Part shown: positions 6,131 to 13,404 of the stretch, in pieces
Position numbering within the stretch: the stretch's first letter is position 1
How the letters are laid out: each line of letters begins with the position of its first letter
Assembly (NCBI GenBank): GCA_030145595.1
Contig: JAQYVG010000034.1
Location: 1 to 18,040 of the forward strand
Source of the DNA: Desulfobacterales bacterium
GTDB lineage: Bacteria; Desulfobacterota; Desulfobacteria; Desulfobacterales; UBA11574
Length of the DNA: 18,040 bases
Direction: 5' to 3'
The notes under the pieces: model-generated
Seen by the model: only the letters and a program-made list of their open reading frames with translations
Databases searched by the model: none
What the model was told of the DNA's origin: nothing
Position numbers and translations under genes: made by a program

Positions 6131-7765
6131 ATGAAACTGCATCAACTGGCCGGCAAGCCCGCCTTAAAGTCTATGCTGGACAACATTCCCAGGTTGGTTG
6201 CTTCTTACTATACCCTAAAACCATCCGGCCCGGTATCCTTCGGAACCTCAGGGCACAGAGGCTGCTCCAGAGAGGGCACGTTTAATGAGATGCATATCGC
6301 TGCAACCGCTCAGGCCATTTGCGAATATCGGGCATCAAAGGGAATAACCGGTCCGCTGTACCTGGGTTTCGACACCCATGCGCTTTCCGAAGCCGCATTC
6401 AGGACAGCCCTGGAAGTTTTTGCCGCCAACCAAGTTAACGTGGTGATTCATGCCAAAGACGAATACACCCCGACGCCGGTCATCTCCTTTTTAATTCTGG
6501 AATACAATCAGGGCAAAACCAAAGGATTTGCGGACGGCGTGGTGATCACGCCCTCTCACAATCCACCACGGGACGGCGGCTTCAAATACAACCCCCCTCA
6601 GGGCGGTCCTGCCGACGTGGAAGTGACCGGCTGGGTCCAGGACCGGGCCAATCAGCTGATGAATTCCGGCGGTTCGCATATCAAAAGGATGCCCTATGAG
6701 AAAGCACGTCAGGCCGGCACGACCCGCGCCCAGGATTTCATTACGCCGTTCGTTGACGCCCTTGCGCAGGTTATCGATATGGAAATCATTCAAAAGCAGG
6801 GCGTTCGTATCGGCGTGGACCCCATGGGTGGTTCCGGCGTGCATTTCTGGGGACCCATTGCCGAAACGTACAACCTGAATATGGAGATTGTTAACACGGA
6901 TGTCGATCCGACCTTCGGATTTATGACGATTGACGCGGACGGTGAAATCAGGATGGACTGCTCCTCTCCCTATGCCATGGCCAACCTGATTGCCATGGCT
7001 GACAAATTCGATATCGCCTGGGGAAATGACTCCGATTTTGACAGACATGGTATTGTCTGCCCCGACGGCCTCATGAACCCGAATCATTACCTGTCGGTGG
7101 CCATCTGGTACCTTTTGCAGAACAGACCCGCATGGCCCAAGGATCTGGCAATCGGCAAAACACTGGTCAGCAGCAGTATGATCGACAAGGTCGTCGCCGG
7201 GTTAGCAAGAGAACTTTACGAAGTTCCGGTCGGGTTCAAGTGGTTTGTGGACGGCATGCTCAGCGGAACCGTTGCCTTTGGCGGTGAAGAAAGCGCCGGC
7301 GCATCATTTTTGCGAAAAGACGGCGAAGTATGGACCACGGACAAAGACGGTTTTTGCATGACGCTTTTGGCGGCCGAGATATTGGCCAAGACAGGCAAAA
7401 CACCGGCTGAAATTTATCGGGACACACTGATTCCCGTATATGGAGAACCGTATTACAAAAGAGTGGACGGCCCGATATCGGATGAACAAAAAAAGGTTTT
7501 AAAAGACCTGACACCCGACGCCATCAAAACCACCACACTGGCAGGTTTGCCCATTACGGCGGTGATGACAACCGCTCCGGGAAACAAAGCCGCCATCGGC
7601 GGGGTCAAGGTCGTCATCGCTGACGGTTCCTGGTTTGCCATCCGTCCGTCAGGGACAGAACCTAAGATGAAGCTTTATATCGAAAGCTTTGGCGGAGAAG
7701 AACGCTGGCAGCAGATCCACGATGAGGCCGTGCCGTTAATATTCGCAGGCTTTGAGGGAAGGTGA
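6131..7765 (+). CDS. pgm: Phosphoglucomutase (alpha-D-glucose-phosphate specific)
   Basis: The 544-residue enzyme interconverts glucose-1-phosphate and glucose-6-phosphate, linking glycolysis with glycogen, nucleotide-sugar and cell-envelope synthesis in the cytoplasm. All four active-site elements of the alpha-D-phosphohexomutase superfamily are present. The phosphoserine loop is TPSHNPP, with catalytic S142. The Mg-binding loop is D300-S-D302-F-D304-R305. The sugar-binding loop is GGEESAGAS (384-392). The phosphate-binding loop is RPSGTEPK (505-512). The early FGTSGHRG motif is at 38-44. Length and motif wording match the E. coli Pgm group (about 546) rather than the shorter PMM/PGM or GlmM groups. 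AAGGA about 9 bases before the ATG supports the start. The gene stands alone, just downstream of the transposase remnant. Confidence 0.97.
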   Translation: MKLHQLAGKPALKSMLDNIPRLVASYYTLKPSGPVSFGTSGHRGCSREGTFNEMHIAATAQAICEYRASKGITGPLYLGFDTHALSEAAFRTALEVFAANQVNVVIHAKDEYTPTPVISFLILEYNQGKTKGFADGVVITPSHNPPRDGGFKYNPPQGGPADVEVTGWVQDRANQLMNSGGSHIKRMPYEKARQAGTTRAQDFITPFVDALAQVIDMEIIQKQGVRIGVDPMGGSGVHFWGPIAETYNLNMEIVNTDVDPTFGFMTIDADGEIRMDCSSPYAMANLIAMADKFDIAWGNDSDFDRHGIVCPDGLMNPNHYLSVAIWYLLQNRPAWPKDLAIGKTLVSSSMIDKVVAGLARELYEVPVGFKWFVDGMLSGTVAFGGEESAGASFLRKDGEVWTTDKDGFCMTLLAAEILAKTGKTPAEIYRDTLIPVYGEPYYKRVDGPISDEQKKVLKDLTPDAIKTTTLAGLPITAVMTTAPGNKAAIGGVKVVIADGSWFAIRPSGTEPKMKLYIESFGGEERWQQIHDEAVPLIFAGFEGR

Positions 7766-7992
7766 TACAATTAAACTGTTTTACAGATCATCGAGTAGTG
7801 GGATCTGGCTGGCGCACATAAGTTTATAAGTTACTTGGGATGCGTATTGTAATTATTCTATGATGGAAAAAATCTCATATCTTTTAAAACAATGTGATGC
7901 ATCTGGGGTGATTGGTTCGGGCACAGAAACAAACCAATCGTAAGGCAACAATTTCAATAGATTTTTATGAAACATAAGGGAGGTTACCAATA
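7766..7992. other. Intergenic region with stem-loop and element-end decamer
   Basis: It contains the third TTTATAAGTT copy (7823-7832) and a perfect 8-bp stem, GATTGGTT (7910-7917) with AACCAATC (7932-7939), around a 14-base loop. The stem lacks a T tract, so it looks more like an operator or a repeat arm than a terminator. No gene is seen. Confidence 0.45.
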
Positions 7993-8787
7993 ATGGCAGA
8001 GGGCATAGAAAAAGATGAAATGGGACGAAAATTCATCTACTCGGATACCGGCGTAAAAGTTTTTGTTGCTTTTAAAGACAACCTAATCGTTGATCCGGAT
8101 GAACCCATAATCACCAACCAGGCTAGAAATTGGCGTTACAGCAAGGGAACTGTCAAAGGACTTTCTTATCTGGGCAGCGAAAACTCTGAAGATGCCATGA
8201 CGTGGAATGTCTTCAAGACATTAGCAAAATCAAATCCTGAAAAATGGTTTTCACAAATATTTCCCCAAATCATACTTGATAAAGATGAACCATTCATAGA
8301 CCCCATGCCAAGATTTTGGGACAAATATTATCCTCCGCTGTTAAGATCCATCCCAGAAGGAGAAACGCACGCAGACATTACTATCGAGACTTCAAAGAAG
8401 CTGATCTTCATCGAAGTAAAATATAAAGGGGATATTAGCAAAAAAACGAAGCATGACCCCAACCGGGATCAGATTATAAGAAACATTGATGTGGGTAGCT
8501 GGGCTGCAAAAAAAAGGGCAAAAGAGTTTTATTTTATCCTGCTGACACTGAAATTAAACACGTATTCCATTGATAAATTGGACTATTACAAGTCGAATCC
8601 ATCAAATATAATCGAAGAAATTGGAAATTACAGGAAAGATATCAAAGACTATGCTGCTTTGTGCGAAAATATTCATGTAATTTATTGGGATCAAATTTTA
8701 ACTTCCCTACAAAATATACAGTCAGCGCATAAGGCCGAATTGAACTACACGAATTTAATTGATTACTTAAATGATAAATTATTTTGA
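7993..8787 (+). CDS. PD-(D/E)XK nuclease-like protein
   Basis: The 264-residue soluble protein has the spacing of a PD-(D/E)XK core. EGETHADITIE supplies E122 and the metal-binding D128. The next strand, KLIFIEVKYKGDI, supplies E141-x-K143. HDPNRDQIIRNID supplies the conserved Q160 of the following helix. These residues bind metal and cut DNA in restriction enzymes, repair nucleases and transposase partners. The N-terminal half carries NSEDAMTWNVFKTL (64-77), a helix that looks strongly conserved. A good GGAGG site sits 9 bases upstream of the ATG. Its codon and base usage is more AT-rich than that of pgm before it and the TPR gene after it, which fits an acquired gene. Without a methylase or helicase beside it, it could be a solitary restriction or defence nuclease. 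The exact family is not recognised. Confidence 0.7.
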   Translation: MAEGIEKDEMGRKFIYSDTGVKVFVAFKDNLIVDPDEPIITNQARNWRYSKGTVKGLSYLGSENSEDAMTWNVFKTLAKSNPEKWFSQIFPQIILDKDEPFIDPMPRFWDKYYPPLLRSIPEGETHADITIETSKKLIFIEVKYKGDISKKTKHDPNRDQIIRNIDVGSWAAKKRAKEFYFILLTLKLNTYSIDKLDYYKSNPSNIIEEIGNYRKDIKDYAALCENIHVIYWDQILTSLQNIQSAHKAELNYTNLIDYLNDKLF

Positions 8788-8857
8788 TATAGAAACTTCT
8801 TGTCTTGTGAATTCTAAATCAAAGTGCATCATAACCCTATAAAAGGATTCTGAGCTT

Positions 8858-10111
8858 ATGGGGCTTCTCAAAACATTTTTCAATCAAGATCCTGAAAAGA
8901 TAGAGCAAAGGGGTGATGCCTTTTTAAAGACCTCTGATTGGGGCCGGGCGAAGCTTGAATTTGAAAAGGCCCTGGACGCATTGGAAAAAACATCGTCTGA
9001 TGATGCTTCAGAAACAAGGCTTTCCGATAAACTGGTTCAGGCCAAAGGGGCTCTGGCACACGAACATAAGCAGACCGGTGAAGATTTGATGGAGGCCGAA
9101 TCTTACGATGAGGCGAAGGAATTTCTTCAATTGGCCCTCGACTTGACCCGGGACCCTGCATTGATATCCGCTGTTGAAAAGCTTATGCAAGAGATTGCAC
9201 GCCTCACAGTCGGAGATATTCAAATAAAAGTGCCCCAATCTGACCTGACTCCCCTCGCCGATGAAGAACCATACACCGGTGATCAGGACGATGAAACTTT
9301 TATGGCACTCTGCAGTGCACTGCCCGAAGAGGTGCATGAGGCCTACCTTTCCTATGGAGGGTCCTTTAAAACCGGTTATCTCGCGCTGAACCGGGGAGAC
9401 TTTGATCTCGCAGCCGATGACCTGTCCCATGCCTTGGAGGAGAACCCTGCCCCGGATTCAATTATCCCCCTTGAGCTGGCCACGGCCTACCTGAACCTGG
9501 GAAAATTGGATGAAGCCCGCCGTCTTCTGGAGACCTTTCTCCAACATCATCCGGATGCCTTGCCGGGTTATCAGGTGCTTTGCGAAGTTTACTGGGAAAT
9601 GGGGGCCTTTGATCAGGCCCAAGCCCTTCTTGCCGATTGCCCGGATGATCTTAAAAACTCTTTGGCCTATGTCCTGCTCCGTGGCGAAACCCTGTCTCAA
9701 GCCGGGAGCCATCCGGAAGCCGCCTCTCTCTATCAGGACTTCATGGGAGCATACGGATGGAGCGAGCCATTAGCGATTGCGCTTGCTGGCACATTGGAGA
9801 CATTGGGAGACCTTGAAAGCGCCAGGGATCTGTATGTCGAAATCATGGATCAGTGCCGCAGCTGTCATACCCGCATCGATCCTCTGATCAAACGAAGATT
9901 CGCAGATATCAGCTTTGATTTAGGCCGGCATTCTTCAGCGATTATGGAAATGTATCTTTCCCTGGTTCAGGATGATCCGGGAAATGCTCCGTTATATTTT
10001 CAGAAGATCAGCCGAATATATACCTCGATGGGAAATGAGGAGGAAGCACGCCGTTTCCGGGTATTCGCCCAACAGGCAGAAAATGAGATAACAAGGTATA
10101 ACTCTGATTAG
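8858..10111 (+). CDS. Tetratricopeptide-repeat protein
   Basis: The 417-residue acidic soluble protein has no signal peptide. Helical repeats begin at the N terminus (about 13-46 and 70-100). An acidic linker at about 120-160 is followed by a run of TPR-like units, clearest at about 170-197, 204-237, 238-265 and 303-336. A representative unit is LATAYLNLGKLDEARRLL. A CRSCH sequence at 333-337 lies between two units, followed by RIDPLIKRRFADI. This may be a small metal site rather than haem, because no export signal is present. TPR arrays act as protein-binding scaffolds; LapB-like proteins combine TPRs with a Cys-rich site, but this gene lacks the N-terminal anchor seen there. AAAGGA lies about 10 bases before the ATG. 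The partner is unknown. Confidence 0.85.
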   Translation: MGLLKTFFNQDPEKIEQRGDAFLKTSDWGRAKLEFEKALDALEKTSSDDASETRLSDKLVQAKGALAHEHKQTGEDLMEAESYDEAKEFLQLALDLTRDPALISAVEKLMQEIARLTVGDIQIKVPQSDLTPLADEEPYTGDQDDETFMALCSALPEEVHEAYLSYGGSFKTGYLALNRGDFDLAADDLSHALEENPAPDSIIPLELATAYLNLGKLDEARRLLETFLQHHPDALPGYQVLCEVYWEMGAFDQAQALLADCPDDLKNSLAYVLLRGETLSQAGSHPEAASLYQDFMGAYGWSEPLAIALAGTLETLGDLESARDLYVEIMDQCRSCHTRIDPLIKRRFADISFDLGRHSSAIMEMYLSLVQDDPGNAPLYFQKISRIYTSMGNEEEARRFRVFAQQAENEITRYNSD

Positions 10112-10156
10112 AGCATTAAATTGACACTCTGTTAATCATATATTAGCCGAAGAGAC

Positions 10157-10198
10157 ATGGCTAGACCGCGGCGCATTGAATTTGAAGGTGCTCTGTAA
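10157..10198 (+). pseudogene. N-terminal scrap of a second REP-associated transposase
   Basis: The ATG at 10157 opens MARPRRIEFEGAL and then meets a stop at 10196. MARPxRIEFxGALYH is the canonical start of Y1_Tnp/RAYT transposases, so the frame breaks exactly where YH and the rest should follow. It differs in sequence from the remnant at 5907, so two different transposases visited this region. No later part of the gene is recognisable in 10199-10288. Confidence 0.6.
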
Positions 10199-10288
10199 AA
10201 GCATAGGTGACGTTCGTACAGAACGGGCCTGCTCGATGCAATCTCTGCACGATCATCTTCTATTTTATATTAAGAATTAAAACAGCAC

Positions 10289-10606
10289 ATGTTTCGTCCT
10301 ATTTTGCATTTAGGCCTGCATTTCATCGCACCCGGAGTGGTGTCCAGACTGCTGTTCTCAGATCGATGGAAAACAGCCTGGATGTGGATGATGTCAGCTA
10401 TGATCATAGACTTGGATCATCTATTAACCAACCCCATATATGATCCAAATCGCTGCGGAATAAACTTTCATCCCCTGCACTCGCTGCCGGCTATAGCTGT
10501 TTATGCACTGCTTGCTGCGGTACCAAAGACCCGGCTTTTGGGATTCGGGCTGGCAATTCATATCATGTTGGACGGCCTAGATTGCCTCTGGATGAAAATC
10601 ATTTAA
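10289..10606 (+). CDS. DUF6122-type small integral membrane protein
   Basis: The 105-residue hydrophobic protein has three or four likely membrane helices (about 8-23, 30-48, 64-80 and 83-100). It carries a series of histidines and aspartates at helix ends: H7, H11, D41-x-D43-H44, a FHPLHS segment with H61 and H64, then H91, D95 and D98. The order FRPxLHxGLHFxxPG, DLDHLLxxPIxDPNRC, FHPLHS matches what I recall of DUF6122. This uncharacterised family resembles YdjM/DUF457 membrane-bound metal-dependent hydrolases, so a metal site at the membrane surface is plausible. No good ribosome-binding site precedes the ATG. The lipoprotein gene starts 50 bases downstream on the same strand and may be cotranscribed. 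Confidence 0.75.
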   Translation: MFRPILHLGLHFIAPGVVSRLLFSDRWKTAWMWMMSAMIIDLDHLLTNPIYDPNRCGINFHPLHSLPAIAVYALLAAVPKTRLLGFGLAIHIMLDGLDCLWMKII

Positions 10607-10656
10607 TTTGGGCAACCGCCCGTCAAAAATTGAAACCCAGAACCGATATCCATGCC

Positions 10657-11025
10657 ATGCATAGAAAATTCGCTTTTATCCTATACTCGATGGCCCTTTT
10701 AACTTTGATCGGTTGTTCAGGTGATGTCCCCCCTGATAAAACCGCCAGATCCCCAGAACTTGAAATGATGCTTGATGAGAACACTCTTCGAGTTGTTATC
10801 CGCTGGCCTGGAGATGATTTTGCCTCAAGACAAGATATCGAAACAAGAAATAAGATCGAGAGCCTTATATCTAAAAGAAAAGTGGGCAAAATAATTAGAG
10901 TTGGAACGGGTATGGGCTGGATGGATATAGCCGTCGAGGTTAAGGATAAACAGGTCGCTCAGTCATCAATTGCTGAGATAATGCACATTGTTGCTCCAAC
11001 ACGAAAATTCACCATAGAGCAGTAA
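10657..11025 (+). CDS. Small predicted lipoprotein
   Basis: The 122-residue product is read from the ATG at 10657. An upstream in-frame ATG at 10582 would bury the signal sequence and overlap the previous gene, so the later start is preferred. The N terminus HRKFAF is followed by the hydrophobic segment ILYSMALLTL and the lipobox L17-I-G-C20, so signal peptidase II should cleave before C20 and the mature protein be lipid-anchored. The mature part of about 100 residues has a short Pro/Lys linker and a likely alpha/beta domain (RVVIRWPGDDF, then KIIRVGTGMGWMDIAVEV). I do not recognise a family. The alternation of VVIRW- and DIAVEV-like strands with a 'GMGWMD' turn suggests a small ferredoxin-like fold, which is inference only. 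Confidence 0.7.
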   Translation: MHRKFAFILYSMALLTLIGCSGDVPPDKTARSPELEMMLDENTLRVVIRWPGDDFASRQDIETRNKIESLISKRKVGKIIRVGTGMGWMDIAVEVKDKQVAQSSIAEIMHIVAPTRKFTIEQ

Positions 11026-11039
11026 AATCGAAACAGGAA

Positions 11040-11183
11040 ACGTCTATACATGATCTTGGATCGATCGGCGGGGTCCAGTCTGCTCTTAAAAAACTGAAAC
11101 ACATAAACCTGGTTGAAATTGACGCTGAAAGCCGGTACCATGTAGTTGACCCGATCTTTAGCATTTGGTTGTGCAGTTTATAA
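11040..11183 (+). pseudogene. C-terminal tail of a broken archaeal-type AAA ATPase
   Basis: One frame to the TAA at 11181-11183 reads GGVQSALKKLKHINLVE, then RYHVVDPIFSIWL. It matches the winged-helix end of the ATPases that carry VxxALKxLxxxGLI and YxxxDPxFxxWL, a family common as standalone genes in bacteria and archaea. No start codon, P-loop or earlier part is present between it and the lipoprotein gene. It is therefore a 3' remnant only, left by deletion. The intact gene would be about 350-480 residues. Confidence 0.65.
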
Positions 11184-11231
11184 AAAGACAAGGGTTTGCG
11201 GACATCCATAAATATATAAAGGGACATGCTC

Positions 11232-13244
11232 ATGCTAATAAAAAAATATTTAGGCCAAACCATGGCTGAGATGGGATTTGTCACAAGGCAACAGCTCGAT
11301 GAAGCGCTACAAAGACAAAAACAAATAATGCAAGAAAAAGCATCGCCCGAGAAGTTGCAAAGGGACAGATTAGTCACGGAAGCACGACTTGCTAAAGACA
11401 CAGATATGGCCCCATTACTGGGGCAGGTATTGAATGATATGGGATTTGTTACAAGGGAGCAACTTGAGCAAGCCCTGCAAGAGCAGGAAAAACCGTTTCA
11501 AGCCTATACGTCATTGGAAAACGAGAAATTGGGAATCGCGCTTGAGATAGGCGCCCTTGTCAATTCCACTCTTAGTCTTGCTGAAGTTTTACATCTTATC
11601 ATGACGCATGCAAACCGTGTGACTAATTCAGTTGCAAGTACGCTGATGCTGGTTGATGAAACAACAGGAGAATTAGTATTTAGTGTTCCCACAGGACCTA
11701 AAAAAGACAAATTGATTGATATTCGCATTCCACCTGGTGAAGGCATTGCAGGTTGGGTTGTGGAACATGAGAAGCCCGCTTTGGTCCCTAACGTCAAAGA
11801 GGATGCAAGGTTTTATCCAAAAGTAGATGAAAAAAGCGGGTTTGAAACAAAATCCATGCTTTGCGTCCCGCTGAAAGCAAAAACAAAATTGATAGGAGTT
11901 TTAGAGGTTATCAACAAAGTTGATGAGACCTTTTTTACAAAGGAAGATGAACTGCTTTTGAGCATGTTTGGCTATCAAGCCGCAGTGGGGATCGAAAATG
12001 CCAGACTCTATGAAGAATTAAAGGAACAATTGCAAGAATGCAAGCAGGCAGCACAGGCTTTGCGGAAAAGTGAAGAAAAACTAACCAGAGCAAAAAAGAT
12101 GGAAGCATTGGGACTGTTGGCAGGTGGTGTTGCCCACGACTTAAACAACGTACTGTCAGGGATTGTAAGCTATCCGGAATTGCTTTTATTGGATTTACCC
12201 AAAGAGAGTAAACTTAGAAAGCCTATTGAGACAATACAAGAGACTGGACATAGGGCTACCGCTATCGTCCAAGATTTATTAACAGTGGCAAGAGGAATAG
12301 CCATCGCCAAAGAACCGCTGAACTTAAATGCCATGGTTGAAAACTTCTTGCTTTCTCCTGAGTTTGAAAAACTTAAACGTTTTCACCCTACTGTTACGAT
12401 CAAGACCAACCTTGATACCGATTTATTTAACATAAGCGGTTCTGACTCTCATCTCAGAAAGGTTGTCATGAACTTAGTCTCGAACGCTGCGGAGGCTATT
12501 GAGGGTAGCGGCGATGTTATCATATCGACCTTGAACCGTTATGTAGATAGACCTATAAGGGGTTATGATGATGTAAACGTGGGTGAATATGGTGTATTGT
12601 CTGTATCAGACGGTGGTCCGGGAATATCACCAGATGATCTTGAGAGGATTTTTGAACCATTCTACACAAAGAAGGTAATGGGTAGAAGTGGTACGGGTTT
12701 GGGTCTGGCTGTTGTATGGAATGTTGTACAAGACCTCAAAGGGTATTTAGATGTGATAAGTGACGAGAACGGCACAACATTTGAATTGTATTTTCCAATA
12801 ACCAGAGAGGAAGTGTCGGATAAGGATTTGTCCATACCCATTAAAGACTACCAAGGAGACGGAGAGAAGGTTCTGGTTGTCGATGATGTGGAAAGCCAAA
12901 GAGAGATAGCCTGCGAAATGCTGAACATATTAGGTTATAAAGCTAAAGCCGTTTCCAGTGGTGAGGAAGCCGTTGAATATTTGAAAGAAAATACAGTGGA
13001 TTTAATATTGCTTGATATGATTATGGCCCCGGGAATAAACGGTCGTGAGACATACGAAAGAATAATAAAGATTCATCCAAATCAAAAGGCTGTCATAGTC
13101 AGTGGGTTTGCTGAAACAGATGACGTGAAAGAAGCCCAAAGATTAGGTGCAGGCCAATACATAAAGAAGCCGCTAACATTAGAAAAGATGGGTACAGCTG
13201 TTAAGGATGAGTTGAAAAAGGGACTTCGGGGTCATACAATTTGA
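11232..13244 (+). CDS. Soluble hybrid histidine kinase: MshEN-like repeats, GAF, kinase core, receiver
   Basis: Residue numbers count from the ATG at 11226. The ATG at 11232 is the preferred start because AAAGGG lies 8 bases before it, against 2 for 11226. Domains in order are as follows. Two MshEN-like motifs: LGQTMAEMGFVTRQQL (9-24) and LGQVLNDMGFVTREQL (65-80), each ending ALxxQ. A GAF domain (about 105-265). A coiled coil (260-292). A phosphotransfer helix with H304 in GGVAHDLNNVLSG. A catalytic ATPase domain: N420 in NLVSNAAEAI, DGGPGIS, FEPFYTKK and GTGLGLAVV. A C-terminal receiver with D553-D554, phospho-acceptor D597, S626 and K648. There is no membrane segment, so it senses a cytoplasmic ligand. 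Phosphate probably passes from H304 to D597. No response regulator gene is adjacent. Confidence 0.92.
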   Translation: MLIKKYLGQTMAEMGFVTRQQLDEALQRQKQIMQEKASPEKLQRDRLVTEARLAKDTDMAPLLGQVLNDMGFVTREQLEQALQEQEKPFQAYTSLENEKLGIALEIGALVNSTLSLAEVLHLIMTHANRVTNSVASTLMLVDETTGELVFSVPTGPKKDKLIDIRIPPGEGIAGWVVEHEKPALVPNVKEDARFYPKVDEKSGFETKSMLCVPLKAKTKLIGVLEVINKVDETFFTKEDELLLSMFGYQAAVGIENARLYEELKEQLQECKQAAQALRKSEEKLTRAKKMEALGLLAGGVAHDLNNVLSGIVSYPELLLLDLPKESKLRKPIETIQETGHRATAIVQDLLTVARGIAIAKEPLNLNAMVENFLLSPEFEKLKRFHPTVTIKTNLDTDLFNISGSDSHLRKVVMNLVSNAAEAIEGSGDVIISTLNRYVDRPIRGYDDVNVGEYGVLSVSDGGPGISPDDLERIFEPFYTKKVMGRSGTGLGLAVVWNVVQDLKGYLDVISDENGTTFELYFPITREEVSDKDLSIPIKDYQGDGEKVLVVDDVESQREIACEMLNILGYKAKAVSSGEEAVEYLKENTVDLILLDMIMAPGINGRETYERIIKIHPNQKAVIVSGFAETDDVKEAQRLGAGQYIKKPLTLEKMGTAVKDELKKGLRGHTI

Positions 13245-13251
13245 CTTTTTG

Positions 13252-13278
13252 AAAAACAAGGGGATCAGGTAACAGTTA
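13252..13278 (+). repeat. Dispersed 27-bp repeat, copy 2
   Basis: This is the partner of 4253-4279, with 25 of 27 bases identical and the same orientation. It begins eight bases past the hybrid-kinase stop codon. Confidence 0.75.
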
Positions 13279-13291
13279 AATGATCTTCTGG

Positions 13292-13325
13292 CCCCAGTGA
13301 AATGGCCCTGCGGGATTTCACGGGG
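13292..13325. repeat. Palindromic repeat unit 1 (GTGAAAT/ATTTCAC)
   Basis: CCCCAGTGAAAT pairs with ATTTCACGGGG around an 11-base loop. A TTTAACG tail follows at about 13332-13338. It lies between two convergent genes and may serve both as a REP-like repeat and as a transcription stop. Confidence 0.6.
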
Positions 13326-13365
13326 TAAAAATTTAACGTCATAAATCCCGGTTAAATAATCCCCG

Positions 13366-13397
13366 CCCCGGTGAAATGGCTTCAAGATTTCACTGGG
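13366..13397. repeat. Palindromic repeat unit 2 (GTGAAAT/ATTTCAC)
   Basis: CCCCGGTGAAAT pairs with ATTTCACTGGG around a 9-base loop, and is followed by GCAAGCATTTAACG, which matches the tail of unit 1. The TTTAACG tail overlaps the last codons and stop of the minus-strand GTPase gene. The two units start 74 bases apart. Confidence 0.6.
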
Positions 13398-13404
13398 CAA
13401 GCAT

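Noticed and set aside
6491..7087. 198-residue minus-strand open frame inside pgm
   Set aside because: It lies wholly opposite the catalytic half of a clear phosphoglucomutase gene, has no recognisable domain and no ribosome-binding site.
9854..9871. Cytochrome c haem site (CxxCH) in the TPR protein
   Set aside because: The protein has no signal peptide or export signal, and haem attachment occurs outside the cytoplasm.
10207..10443. 78-residue frame overlapping the DUF6122-type gene
   Set aside because: It is out of frame with the recognisable His/Asp-rich membrane protein and carries no motif of its own.
10582..10656. Upstream ATG extending the lipoprotein by 25 residues
   Set aside because: It would overlap the previous gene and place polar residues before the signal peptide; the ATG at 10657 gives a proper lipobox position.
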